64,000 bases of DNA from Verrucomicrobiia bacterium. Lineage in GTDB: Bacteria > Verrucomicrobiota > Verrucomicrobiia > Limisphaerales > Pedosphaeraceae. The translations under genes were made by a program, and so were the position numbers. The notes beneath the pieces were generated by a model, which saw nothing but the letters and a program-made list of their open reading frames with translations, did not search any database and had not been told where the DNA came from. Positions 45,227-54,586 of the stretch are shown here, one piece after another. The stretch is taken from the NCBI GenBank assembly GCA_036268055.1, contig DATAUW010000018.1, positions 186,001-250,000 on the forward strand, in the 5' to 3' direction. How positions within the stretch are numbered: position 1 is the stretch's first letter; every line of letters starts with the position of its first letter.

Positions 45227-46720
45227 TTAGCCGTTTTCAGCAGCCGCAGATTGAACTGCGGCTTTTCCATTTTTCCAGATGTGCAGCACCGCATAGCTGC
45301 GCCAGGGCCGCCACGCCTGCGACATTTCTTCGGCTCGTTTTGCCGTGACGCGGCCAAGATTATTGCGCACGGCGATGTCCTCTTTGGGAAACGCATCCGG
45401 CCAGCGCAAAGCGCGCATAGCGATATAATTTGCCGTCCATTGGCCGATGCCCGGCAGTTCTGCCAGAAGTTTGATCGTGGCCTCGGGGTCGTGATGATTG
45501 CCGCTATCGAGCGAAAGCTTGCCCGAAATTTGCGTCTGCGCGAGTGCGATGAGGCATTTGCAGCGCGCGCTGACGATGCCAAGCTTGGCAAGTTTATCCA
45601 CGCTTGTCCGAGCGACTTTTATTGGCGTGGGGCTTAACCGGTTTAACTCAGGGAATGGCGTCACGATCGGCTCGCCCAATGCGGTCACGAGCCGCCCGGC
45701 AATCGTGGTCGCGGATTTCACTGTGACCTGTTGCCCGAGAATCGCGCGCAAACCCAACTCGAATCCATTAAACGCGCCCGGCACGCGCATGCCCGGGTTG
45801 GCTTTAATCCAGGGGGCGAGCACGGTGTCCTTGCCCAAGTGATTGGAAATCATTTCCGGCCGCGCGCTCAAATCGAACAAGTCGCGCACCCGATTCAAGA
45901 GTGTGGGCAAGACCGGCGCGAGAGTATGAGTGAATTCCAACAGCAACGTATTTTTCTTTTCGGCCCGGGTGATTTTGATCCAGCCTTTGCGCTCTCCCAG
46001 ATGCACGGTGCGCGCGTAAAAATTGTCCGTCACCCACTCGACGCCTTTCAGTTCGCGCGCCTTGAGAAAAGCTAAAATCCCATCCCAATCGTACGGTGGA
46101 CGAAACGCAAGCTGGAGCGTTGACGTGCCGGAATCGTTTATCGAACTTGAACCTTCGATCGCCTTTTTGCGAAGCCGGGTCGGTGGCATGCCGTAACGGG
46201 TGCTGAAGGCGTCGTTGAAGCGGCGCAGGCTCGCGAAGCCGCTGGTGAATGCGATTTCCGTGACCGGCAATTTGGTTTCGGTGAGAAGTTGTTTGGCCAG
46301 CAGCAACCGCCGCGTGAGCAGTAATTGTATTGGCGGCACGCCCAATTCTTTTTGGATGATGCGACGGATCTGGCGTGAGCTTAATTTGAATTCTGCGGCC
46401 ATGGCTTCGAGCGCGCTTTCCTCATGCGCCACGCCTTCTTCAATCCGCTGGACGATGAGGTGTGCGATACGCTGGTTGCTGTCCACAGGCGCATTGCCGG
46501 GTGCCAACTCGGGGCGGCAGCGCAGGCACGGGCGGAAGCCGGCTTGTTCCGCTTCCTGCGCGGAATTATAAAAGCGGCAATTAACTTCCTTGGGCGGCTT
46601 CACCGGGCATATCGGGCGGCAATAAATTCCAGTCGAAGTCACGCCGACGAAAAAGAGCCCGTCGAAACGCGCGTCGCGGGCGAGCAGCGCCTTGTAATGT
46701 GATTTGATTTCCGGTTTCAC
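45227..46720 (-). CDS. alkA: Ada-AlkA fusion: methyl-phosphotriester sensor, AraC HTH, 3-methyladenine DNA glycosylase
   Basis: A 497-aa alkylation repair protein. Residues 1-75 are the Ada zinc domain with C34, C38, C65 and C68 (GIYCRPIC, PCLRCRPE); C34 would accept methyl groups from phosphotriesters. Residues 80-190 are an AraC-type DNA-binding domain (VTEIAFTSGFASLRRFNDAF). Residues 200-495 are an AlkA glycosylase with the HhH-GPD motif (LPGIGQWTANYIAMRAL) and the catalytic aspartate in PKEDIAVRNN. Such fusions both sense alkylation and remove damaged bases. It is divergent from ogt, with a 32-bp palindrome between them, so it may regulate both. Confidence 0.92.
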   Translation of the reverse strand: MKPEIKSHYKALLARDARFDGLFFVGVTSTGIYCRPICPVKPPKEVNCRFYNSAQEAEQAGFRPCLRCRPELAPGNAPVDSNQRIAHLIVQRIEEGVAHEESALEAMAAEFKLSSRQIRRIIQKELGVPPIQLLLTRRLLLAKQLLTETKLPVTEIAFTSGFASLRRFNDAFSTRYGMPPTRLRKKAIEGSSSINDSGTSTLQLAFRPPYDWDGILAFLKARELKGVEWVTDNFYARTVHLGERKGWIKITRAEKKNTLLLEFTHTLAPVLPTLLNRVRDLFDLSARPEMISNHLGKDTVLAPWIKANPGMRVPGAFNGFELGLRAILGQQVTVKSATTIAGRLVTALGEPIVTPFPELNRLSPTPIKVARTSVDKLAKLGIVSARCKCLIALAQTQISGKLSLDSGNHHDPEATIKLLAELPGIGQWTANYIAMRALRWPDAFPKEDIAVRNNLGRVTAKRAEEMSQAWRPWRSYAVLHIWKNGKAAVQSAAAENG

Positions 46721-46762
46721 CAGGGCAACATAAGTTTTTTCAGCGTGAATGCTAGCCGTTTG

Positions 46763-46794
46763 CGGACATTAGAATAAATTTATTATCATGTCCG
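46763..46794. promoter_or_regulatory. 32-bp palindrome between the repair genes
   Basis: CGGACAT ... ATGTCCG outer arms around a central AATAAATTTATT; 14 of 16 positions pair. It lies 43 bp upstream of the Ada-AlkA start and 65 bp upstream of the ogt start, a likely shared operator for alkylation response. Confidence 0.6.
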
Positions 46795-46858
46795 AAAATG
46801 GCGAGCAATTCGTCCGATTCCGGCTAACTTGTGAATAATAAAACTGAAAGTGATTTGT

Positions 46859-47395
46859 ATGAAACCAACCAGGAAAAACGAAAAGAACATCGTGAATTAT
46901 TATTCCATCATCGAAAGCCCCGTCGGCAAACTCATGCTGGTGGCGGATGTCTCGGCCCTGACGGGTGTTTATTTTGTGGGCCATGATCATATTCCTGCCG
47001 CGAGCCGTACTTGGACGCTGGATGCCCAAAATCCGGTTCTCCAAAAAACGGCGAAACAACTTGGAGAATATTTTGCGGGAAAACGGTCAAGCTTCTCGAT
47101 CCCCCTGCGGTTGTCGGGAACCGATTTCCAGGAAAAAATCTGGAAAGAAATCGCCCGCATCCCTTTTGGTGAAACGATCAGTTACAGCGATCTGGCTCGA
47201 CGCGCGGGAGCGCCGGCAGCCATTCGCGCCGCCGGAACCAGCACCGGTCGCAATCCTGTGGCCATCATCGTTCCCTGCCATCGCATCGTGGAAAAAAGCG
47301 GCGGGCTCGGCGGCTTTGCTGGCGGCCTCGATCGGAAGCGGCATCTCCACAAGCTCGAAAAAATCGAGACCAAGTCGGGAACTGCGCGAAAATAA
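46859..47395 (+). CDS. ogt: O6-alkylguanine-DNA alkyltransferase
   Basis: A 178-aa single-use repair protein that transfers alkyl groups from O6-alkylguanine to its own cysteine. Signature VPCHRIV with acceptor C140. Upstream IPFGETISYSDLARRAG and AIRAAGTSTGRNPVAII form the DNA-binding and asparagine-hinge region. I chose ATG 46859; an in-frame GTG at 46850 precedes it. It is divergent from the Ada-AlkA gene, forming an adaptive-response pair. Length and motifs are normal. Confidence 0.92.
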   Translation: MKPTRKNEKNIVNYYSIIESPVGKLMLVADVSALTGVYFVGHDHIPAASRTWTLDAQNPVLQKTAKQLGEYFAGKRSSFSIPLRLSGTDFQEKIWKEIARIPFGETISYSDLARRAGAPAAIRAAGTSTGRNPVAIIVPCHRIVEKSGGLGGFAGGLDRKRHLHKLEKIETKSGTARK

Positions 47396-47720
47396 AATTT
47401 GAGTTGTGCATCGTCGCGGTTCGATTCAGGACCGCGGACGAATCGTTTTTTAGAAATATTTCTTCGCCCTCGCGCCGTCAGTCCCGCTGTGGATTGGCGG
47501 CGTTTGCATGTTCAATCTTCTTCGCCGAAGGGAATCGCAAGACCCGCGCGTGCCCCTGCGCTATCTTTGCTGCAAGTTCACCAAATAATGACACGACCTA
47601 TGCATCGCCGCCGCCAGCCTCAGATCCTTCGCCGGCCAAACCGCGCTTCTTGTGTCATCGGCGCGATTGCATTTTCAGGATTGTCGCCCCGTTCGTAATA
47701 GATAGGTGAGCCATATATAT
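47396..47720. other. intergenic region before the third prepilin
   Basis: No gene supported. At 47509-47531 it contains TGTTCAATCTTCTTCG, differing by one base from the element upstream of the fucosidase operon (minus strand, 60520 downward). The prepilin start is preceded by AGGTGAG (47704-47710) and a run of AT repeats. Confidence 0.45.
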
Positions 47721-48617
47721 ATGTGCACAGTTGTTTCACGTAAGTTTCGCCAGCGCAATGGCCTGGCAGATTCACAGCGCGGTTTTACGCTGATTGAATT
47801 GCTCGTGGTCATTGCCATTATTGCAATTTTGGCGGGATTGCTCCTGCCCGCGCTGGCCAAGGCCAAATTGAAGGCGCAAACCGCAACCTGCCTGAACAAT
47901 CAAAAGCAACTTGCGCTCGCGTGGACCATGTATGCGGACGACAGTAATGGGCGCATCGTCAATTTCGATACCGCGCTAAATTCCTCTGGCGACAAACCCT
48001 GGCGTTTCGCGAATCCTCCATTTCCGCCGATCATTCCGCTCGGCAGTTCGCAGGACATCCGCGACATGCTCAATCTTCAGGCGGGTTACCAGCAGGGTCC
48101 GCTTTGGCAATATGCGCCCAATGCAAATGTCCTTCATTGCCCGGCTGACGCGCGTAGTCGCGTGCCGGCGGTCGTTGGCACGCCCAGCGGTCCTCCGGGA
48201 AATTACGCTTTTGGGAGTTATTCCGGGGCAGGCGGATTCAACGGCGTGATTTACTCGCCGAACACGCCCATCATCAAGCAGGCGGAAGTCATGCACGCAA
48301 GCCAGCGTTATTTGTGGATCGAGGAGAATGATCCGCGTGGAGAAAATCAAAGTTCATGGGTGATGAGCAATCCCGGACCGCCAGTCACGGCAGCCACGGC
48401 TTTTGAAGATTCCGTTGCCTCATGGCACGGCGGGACCAGCACGTTTAGCTGGGCGGACGGCCATGCGGAAAGTCACAAGTGGCTGGATGGCGCGACGATC
48501 ACCTACGCATTGAGTCAAGACCCGAATAAATATAACGGTTCGCAACCGAATTTGGCCATTTGCCCGCACGACCTCGCATTTCTCGCCGATGGCTACGCCA
48601 GCCAACAAAACCCTTAA
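47721..48617 (+). CDS. prepilin-like protein, H-X9-DG type (3)
   Basis: A 298-aa pseudopilin with the motif [14 protein letters not shown] (about 21-34), [12 protein letters not shown] in the middle and [20 protein letters not shown] near the end (H-X9-DG). I chose ATG 47721; an in-frame GTG at 47706 lies within the AGGTGAG that probably serves as ribosome-binding site. It is followed after 39 bp by the LamG/autotransporter-repeat giant, repeating the prepilin-then-giant order seen at 14.2 kb. Confidence 0.88.
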   Translation: MCTVVSRKFRQRNGLADSQRGFTLIELLVVIAIIAILAGLLLPALAKAKLKAQTATCLNNQKQLALAWTMYADDSNGRIVNFDTALNSSGDKPWRFANPPFPPIIPLGSSQDIRDMLNLQAGYQQGPLWQYAPNANVLHCPADARSRVPAVVGTPSGPPGNYAFGSYSGAGGFNGVIYSPNTPIIKQAEVMHASQRYLWIEENDPRGENQSSWVMSNPGPPVTAATAFEDSVASWHGGTSTFSWADGHAESHKWLDGATITYALSQDPNKYNGSQPNLAICPHDLAFLADGYASQQNP

Positions 48618-48656
48618 TCCTTTTCAAACTCAACCGACAACCGCCGCCAGATCATT

Positions 48657-51593
48657 ATGAAAAAAACCAACTCAACCCTTCTCACCTGCAAAAAGTTATT
48701 TGCCCTGCTCGCGCTGGCATTGATCTTCGTATTCGCTGCGCGCGCCGATTATCAAAGCACCGTTCTCGCGGATAATCCGCTGGCTTTTTATGCGGTGAAT
48801 CCCGGTGTCAATTCCGCCAACAGCGAGCCTGATCTCACCACCAATGGCAATGTCGGATACTCCATCAATGTTTATCCCGCGAATGGTCCTTCAATCTATA
48901 TCACTAACGCCGGAATTTTCGATGGCCAGGATTCAGAGATAGATCTTTCCCTGATTGCCACCAATCCGGCGCTGCTGAATTTCAGCGGGCCGATCACGCT
49001 TGAAGCCTGGGCGCAACCGGCAAACTCCAGCGAAGGTCCCGCCGACATCCTGGCAAAGGGCTTCGATCAGTCACAGAGCGCTGATGAAATTACGATTCGC
49101 GCGAATGGCGGAAATTATTTTGCCGGAACCTATGGTTCCAATGGAACTCGCGGAGCGAGCGGCGGCCATCAGGACACGAACTGGGTATATATCGTCGGTG
49201 TGAACGATGGCACGAATTGGTTTTTCTACGTCAACGGATTTCCGACTCAAACCAATGCCGACAACGTCGGCTCAATCAATTTCACCGACGCCTGGCGCAT
49301 CGGCAACGGCAGCGCCGATGGCAACGGCCGTTATTTTTCCGGCAACCTCACGGAAGTCGCGCTTTATAATTATGCCCTCACTCCCGCGCAAGTGTTGAAT
49401 CACTTTTTCATCGGCGAAGTGAACACCGCCCCGGTGAGTTCAGTGCCGGTCATCGTTGGCCAGCCGCAGTCGCAATCCACCTTTACCGGTGGTTCGGTCA
49501 CCTTCAATGTGAATGCGGTCAGTGCGTTGCCGGCGACTTATCAATGGTATCGCGAGACGACGCTGCTGTCGGGCAAAACGAACGCGAGTGTCACGATCTC
49601 GGGTGTTTCCTCCGCGGACGCCGTCAACTATCACGTCGTCGTCTCGAACTCCAACGGCAGCACGAACAGCGCATCCGCTTCGCTCACTTTGTTGGCAGCG
49701 GGAAATTCCTTGCGCTGGACGGGCAGCAGTTCGAGCACGTGGGATACCGGTTCTTCGCCCAACTGGATCAACACCGCCAACGGCCAAACGGTCACGTTCA
49801 ATACGAATGATCAGGTCTTGTTCGACGATACGCCCGGCGTGCCGCAAACGGTTTCGGTCGGCAGTGCGGTGGCTCCCAGTGTTTTTACCGTGGATACCAC
49901 CACAAACAGTTTTCTCTTTAACGGCTCCGGCCCGATCACCGGCTCCGGCAGCTTGATCAAAAAGGGTACGAGCCTTCTCACGCTCAATGTCTCGGCGAAT
50001 TTCACCGGCACGGTGAACATCAGCGGCGGCACGGTGTATGCCGGTAATTTTGCCTTCCAATCAGTAGCCGCGATGACTGTGACCAATGGCGGCACGCTGG
50101 ATTTTGCCGGTGGCCCGTTGAGCACGGGACAGCCGTTGACGGTCGGTGGCGTGGGCGTCGGCAAGGGTGGCGCATTGATCAACACAAGTTATGAATTGTA
50201 CGACCAGGTATTCAACATGACGCTTGTGGGCGATACCACTTTCGGCGGAACCTCGCGTTGGGACCTCGGCGACGGCAGCAGTATTAGCGGCCCGTACAAA
50301 ATCACCATCAATCGCGCCAGCGGAGTTTACGGCGAATGGGATACGGTCAATTTGTCCACCAATGTCGGCAATATCGAAATCACCTCCGGCAAACTTGGCG
50401 TCAAAGGCATGGGCAATACTTTCGGCAATCCCAACAACACGCTTACAGTTGATGGCGGCTGCGAACTGGATTTTTACGATAGCAATTTCGGCGCGAACAG
50501 CGGCTATAATAAAAACATTCACGTTCTGTCCAGCGGCCTGATACAGATGCTGAGTAGTCCGAGCATTCTCTTCAACGCGAATGTCACATTGGAAAGCGGC
50601 GCCAACTGGAACTTTTTCTCCGGCAGCGGCGGCGTCACCAACGGCGGCGTGTGGACGCTTAACGGCCCGACACATCTGCAAGTGGGCGACACCACGATCA
50701 CCTTCACGAATGTCATCGGTGGCGCGGGTGGTTTTGTTTGGGATAATTATAACAACGAACTCGTCTTCACCGCGGCCAACACGTACGCAGGACCGACGGT
50801 GCTCGGCGGCGGGCGTATGCTGGGGCTCATCGGCAATGGTTCCATCAGCCACAGCACGCCGATTTTCTTTGGTGGGTCGACCGTCGCGAATGTGGAGATT
50901 GATGCTTCCGGCCGTTCTGACGGAACGCTCACTCTGACGAGTGGGCAAGTGCTGGGCGGCATCGGCACGGTCAACGGCAATCTGGTCGTCGGCAGCGGCG
51001 CGACCATTGAGCCCGCCGGCACGAACAGCACCCTTGGCATTAGTGTTGGCGCGAATCCTATCGGTACCATTGCGGCGAGTGGTTCAGTGCAGTTGAACGG
51101 CACCACGACCCTCAAGCTCAATGGCACGGGGGTGAATGATTCGATTCAGGCTGGCTCCAGCATCGCCTTCAACGGCATTTTGAATCTCATCAACATCAGC
51201 GGCGCGCCGTATGCCGTGAATCAAACTTTTCAAATCGCCACCGCTTCGAGTTACTCCGGTGATTTTTCACAAATCGTTCCCAACACACCGGGCTCCGGCC
51301 TGGTCTGGGACAAGTCGCAACTGAATAACGGAATCCTTGGTATCATTGCTGGCTCTGCGCCGATCGCCTTAGCCAATCCGCAAGTCGTGGGCACAAACCT
51401 GGTCTTCGGCGGCAGCGGCGGTCCGGCCAGTGGCAGTTACGTCGTGCTGACTTCGACCAATGCCGCAGTGCCGGTCTCGACGTGGACACCGATCGCCACC
51501 AATTCATTCACAGCCGGCGGCACGTTTAGCGTGACGAACGGCATTGTGACGGGCGCGGCGGGACATTATTACGCCATCAAAATACTGCCGTAA
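48657..51593 (+). CDS. secreted LamG / Ig / autotransporter-repeat protein
   Basis: A 978-aa exported protein (signal peptide LFALLALALIFVFAARA). LamG-like domain about 30-255 (WVYIVGVNDGTNWFFYVNG), Ig-like about 260-345 (TYQWYRETTLLSGKTNASV). A long beta-helix-like part follows with autotransporter-associated strand repeats (SSTWDTGSSPNWINTANG; LTLNVSANFTGTVNISGGT; LVFTAANTYAGPTVLGGG). The C-terminal module ends GHYYAIKILP. There is no outer-membrane barrel at the end, so this is not a classic autotransporter; export probably relies on another route, perhaps linked to the neighbouring prepilin. It may bind surfaces or polymers. Confidence 0.84.
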   Translation: MKKTNSTLLTCKKLFALLALALIFVFAARADYQSTVLADNPLAFYAVNPGVNSANSEPDLTTNGNVGYSINVYPANGPSIYITNAGIFDGQDSEIDLSLIATNPALLNFSGPITLEAWAQPANSSEGPADILAKGFDQSQSADEITIRANGGNYFAGTYGSNGTRGASGGHQDTNWVYIVGVNDGTNWFFYVNGFPTQTNADNVGSINFTDAWRIGNGSADGNGRYFSGNLTEVALYNYALTPAQVLNHFFIGEVNTAPVSSVPVIVGQPQSQSTFTGGSVTFNVNAVSALPATYQWYRETTLLSGKTNASVTISGVSSADAVNYHVVVSNSNGSTNSASASLTLLAAGNSLRWTGSSSSTWDTGSSPNWINTANGQTVTFNTNDQVLFDDTPGVPQTVSVGSAVAPSVFTVDTTTNSFLFNGSGPITGSGSLIKKGTSLLTLNVSANFTGTVNISGGTVYAGNFAFQSVAAMTVTNGGTLDFAGGPLSTGQPLTVGGVGVGKGGALINTSYELYDQVFNMTLVGDTTFGGTSRWDLGDGSSISGPYKITINRASGVYGEWDTVNLSTNVGNIEITSGKLGVKGMGNTFGNPNNTLTVDGGCELDFYDSNFGANSGYNKNIHVLSSGLIQMLSSPSILFNANVTLESGANWNFFSGSGGVTNGGVWTLNGPTHLQVGDTTITFTNVIGGAGGFVWDNYNNELVFTAANTYAGPTVLGGGRMLGLIGNGSISHSTPIFFGGSTVANVEIDASGRSDGTLTLTSGQVLGGIGTVNGNLVVGSGATIEPAGTNSTLGISVGANPIGTIAASGSVQLNGTTTLKLNGTGVNDSIQAGSSIAFNGILNLINISGAPYAVNQTFQIATASSYSGDFSQIVPNTPGSGLVWDKSQLNNGILGIIAGSAPIALANPQVVGTNLVFGGSGGPASGSYVVLTSTNAAVPVSTWTPIATNSFTAGGTFSVTNGIVTGAAGHYYAIKILP

Positions 51594-51669
51594 GCATTTT
51601 GGGAAGTGGTTGTCAGGTGCGAACCGCCGGGCTGAATCCAGTCCGGCGGTTTGCTTATAATCACGAACG

Positions 51670-53706
51670 ATGATTGACTGGTGCGCAATGAAAGCCCCGT
51701 GGTTCATCCGATTTTTGTTTGCGGCGATTTTTCTTTCGCTGGCGCAATCGCCTCACGCAAATCCTTCCTTCCAGCAAACCGGCCACAAGCTCGTCATGTC
51801 CAATGGCAATGTGCGGCTCGAATATGATCTGAGCGCGGGCACTACAGATTTCTATTGGAACAACGCCAAAAAAATTTCGGCCTTCTATAGCGCCATTACT
51901 TTCAACACCGGCCACGTCAAAGGCATCAGTTACACTTCCTGGAATTATTCCGTTGCGGCGAGCAATCAGGTGATCGTCACCGCGACCGGCACGAATCTGC
52001 CGGTTATGAAACAATATTTCACGCTCGACCAACCGGACAGTTTTCTCATTCGCGTGGAAGCCATCGGCAGCCATCTCAAGGCAAATTGGATGGGGCCGCT
52101 AGTGGTGGATGCGGCGGGCGGCGTCACTCTCGGCGTGACTAATGATAATCGCGCCCTCGTTGTACCATTTGATAACGATGGTTTTGTCCGCTACGACGCG
52201 ATGCCCATAAACAATTCCGCCACCAGCTACGAAGTCGGCGCGTTCTACGACAACACCTCGCGCAACGGCCTGGTCGTTGGTTCAGTCACGCATGACACCT
52301 GGAAGACCGGCATTTTTTTCGCGGGCACGAACAATGGCCTGGAGGTGCTGAATGTTTTCGGCGGCGCGACCAATTCCGCGGATGTTTCGCCGCACGGTTT
52401 TGTCAGTGGCGATACGATTTCATCGCCCACGATTTTCGCCGGCTTCGGCAACGATTGGCGCGTGACCATGCAACATTTTGCCGTCGAGAACACAAACTTC
52501 GCGCCGCGCTTGCCGTGGACGAATGGTGTGCCGTTCGGCTGGAACAGTTGGGGTGTGCTGCAAAAGAAAATTAATTACACGAGCGCTATCGCGGTCTCGG
52601 ATTATTTTTTTACTAACTTGATGCCCGCGAATTTTGAGAATGACGGCACGGTTTACATCAACCTTGATGCCTTCTGGGACAATAATTTCAGCAGCGCGCA
52701 GTTGCAGGATTTCGTCAATCACTGTCATGCGCATGGCCAGAAGGCGGGCGTTTATTGGGGGCCATTTGCATGGTTCGGTTCGGCTGCCAGAGCGGCGAAT
52801 TCATTTGTCGAGGGCACGACCAATATGTGGCATTACAGCGATATATTGTTACGCGACGACAATGGGAATTTTCAAAAGCGCGACGGCGGTCTTGCGATTG
52901 ATCCGACGCATCCGGGCGCACGCACGCGCAATCATTATTATATCAATCTCTTTACCAATTACGGTTTTGATTTTGTGAAGATTGATTTTCTTTCGCACGG
53001 CGCGCTCGAGGGCAAACATTATGATCCGGCGGTAACTACCGGCATCCAGGCCTACAATCAAGGCATGCAATTTCTGCTCGACGAAATCAATGGCCGCATG
53101 TTCATCAGCGAATCCATCGCGCCCCTGTTTCCTTATCAATACAGCCACAGCCGCCGGATCGCGTGCGACGCCCAGGGTTCGCGGATCACCGATACTGAGT
53201 ACACGATGAACGCCGTTTCCTATGGTTGGTGGCTCGATGGCCTTTATGAGTTCAACGATCCCGATCTCATGGTCTTCGGCCATGGCATTGACACGAACGA
53301 AGCGCAAAGTCGTCTCATCTGTGGTGCGGTCACTGGTGTGCTGCTTAATGGCGATGATCTCACTTCTGTTTCTGGCCAAACCGGTGCGCACACTTTTCTC
53401 ACGAACGCCGCGATAAACGCCGTCGCGCGCTCTGCAAAAACCTTCATGCCCGTCGAGGCCAACACCGGCAGTCGTGCCGCAAATCTCTTTGTCCGCAATG
53501 ATAATGGAAGCTGGTGTATCGCGATTTTTAATTATGATTCGACTGTGACGAATCAGATGGTGGATTTTTCTCGCGCGGGCTTGCCTGACGGAAAATATAT
53601 TGTGACGAACTTGTGGGGTGGAACTGTTTCAACCAACAACGGATCAATGGCGGTTCAGTTGGCGGCCAAGCAGGCGAGGATTTTTCGTCTGGTGAAAGTC
53701 CGCTGA
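51670..53706 (+). CDS. secreted clan-D glycosidase, alpha-galactosidase-like
   Basis: A 678-aa protein (672 from the internal ATG 51688, which stands directly before the signal peptide WFIRFLFAAIFLSLAQS). An N-terminal beta-sandwich of about 280 residues is followed by a (beta/alpha)8 barrel. Barrel features: PFGWNSWGV near 290; GTVYINLDAFWDNN; YGFDFVKIDFLSHG, where Asp439 follows lysine as in the KxD nucleophile motif of clan-D enzymes (families 27/36 and relatives); DPDLMVFG; and a C-terminal beta domain. It probably cleaves alpha-galactosides or similar sugars outside the cytoplasm; the exact family is uncertain. It converges with the fucose operon but has no shared promoter. Confidence 0.75.
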   Translation: MIDWCAMKAPWFIRFLFAAIFLSLAQSPHANPSFQQTGHKLVMSNGNVRLEYDLSAGTTDFYWNNAKKISAFYSAITFNTGHVKGISYTSWNYSVAASNQVIVTATGTNLPVMKQYFTLDQPDSFLIRVEAIGSHLKANWMGPLVVDAAGGVTLGVTNDNRALVVPFDNDGFVRYDAMPINNSATSYEVGAFYDNTSRNGLVVGSVTHDTWKTGIFFAGTNNGLEVLNVFGGATNSADVSPHGFVSGDTISSPTIFAGFGNDWRVTMQHFAVENTNFAPRLPWTNGVPFGWNSWGVLQKKINYTSAIAVSDYFFTNLMPANFENDGTVYINLDAFWDNNFSSAQLQDFVNHCHAHGQKAGVYWGPFAWFGSAARAANSFVEGTTNMWHYSDILLRDDNGNFQKRDGGLAIDPTHPGARTRNHYYINLFTNYGFDFVKIDFLSHGALEGKHYDPAVTTGIQAYNQGMQFLLDEINGRMFISESIAPLFPYQYSHSRRIACDAQGSRITDTEYTMNAVSYGWWLDGLYEFNDPDLMVFGHGIDTNEAQSRLICGAVTGVLLNGDDLTSVSGQTGAHTFLTNAAINAVARSAKTFMPVEANTGSRAANLFVRNDNGSWCIAIFNYDSTVTNQMVDFSRAGLPDGKYIVTNLWGGTVSTNNGSMAVQLAAKQARIFRLVKVR

Positions 53707-53728
53707 CTTTAGCTTCGCGCCAAACGGA

Positions 53729-54586
53729 TTAAATGCGGTAAATTCTTTCCGCGTTCGCGTGAAATAATTTTGCCTGATCGGCGAGAGAAGCGGATGAAAC
53801 CATTTCCCGCACGGTTTCAACCCATCGCTGATAAGTCGTCGCGAGCGTGGACACCGGCCAATCGCTGCCGAACAACACCCGCTCGTATCCAAAAAATTCC
53901 AGCGTCCGCGCGAAATAAAATTTCAAATCGTCTGACTGCCAGTGTTCCAAGTCGGCTTCGGTGGTCAGGCCGGATAACTTGCAAATGACATTCGGCAAGG
54001 CGGCCAGTTCTTTTAATTCGGTTGCCCACGGTTCAGTTTGTTTTCCGCGAACGTCCGGCTTGCCGAAATGATCGAGAACAAAATTGACTTCAGGAGTCGT
54101 GCGAACGAGTTGGGTGGCCGCGCGAAGCTGGTGCTGGCGAATGCAAAGGTCGAACGTGAAGCCAAATTTTGCGAGCAGTTTCACGCCCGCGACGAATTTT
54201 GGTTGCCGGAGAAAATTGGGATCGGTTTCACCCTGCAATAGTCGCCGCACACCTTTCACCAAAGGTCGCGTCGCGAGGGCGGCAAGTTCGCTTTCGACGG
54301 CCAGGCCATTTTCAAGCGAGGCGTGGGCAACGATGCCGCGCAAACGCGATTCGGTTTTTGCCAATCCAGAAACCCAGTCCACTTCGGCGAGGCCTTGATT
54401 CGGTTCGCAACTCGCCTCGACAAAAATAATTTTGATGACATTTGCGTTGGCGCTGGCAGCGGCGAAATCAGCAGGTAGAAACGGGCGATTCAGCGAAGCG
54501 ACACCGTCAAGCCACGAGTAGCGGAGCCGCGTGGGATCCCAAAGATGAACGTGAGTGTCAACTATGGGCGGCGCGTTTGTCGTCAT
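53729..54586 (-). CDS. amidohydrolase-family L-fucono-lactonase-like hydrolase
   Basis: A 285-aa amidohydrolase-2 protein. N-terminal metal motif VDTHVHLWDP and YSWLDG are typical of the L-fuconolactonase/2-pyrone-4,6-dicarboxylate lactonase group. Also visible are FVEASCEPNQGLAEVDW, NFVLDHFGKPD, VICKLSGL and VLFGSDWPVS (C-terminal metal Asp). It should open L-fucono-lactone to L-fuconate. ATG 54586 overlaps the stop of the dehydratase gene by 4 bp (ATGA); the upstream in-frame TTG 54604 is less likely. Last gene of the fucose operon. Confidence 0.87.
   Translation of the reverse strand: MTTNAPPIVDTHVHLWDPTRLRYSWLDGVASLNRPFLPADFAAASANANVIKIIFVEASCEPNQGLAEVDWVSGLAKTESRLRGIVAHASLENGLAVESELAALATRPLVKGVRRLLQGETDPNFLRQPKFVAGVKLLAKFGFTFDLCIRQHQLRAATQLVRTTPEVNFVLDHFGKPDVRGKQTEPWATELKELAALPNVICKLSGLTTEADLEHWQSDDLKFYFARTLEFFGYERVLFGSDWPVSTLATTYQRWVETVREMVSSASLADQAKLFHANAERIYRI

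Noticed and set aside
47399-47709. Two overlapping plus-strand ORFs before the third prepilin
   Set aside because: Proline/arginine-rich, no start signals, overlapping in two frames.
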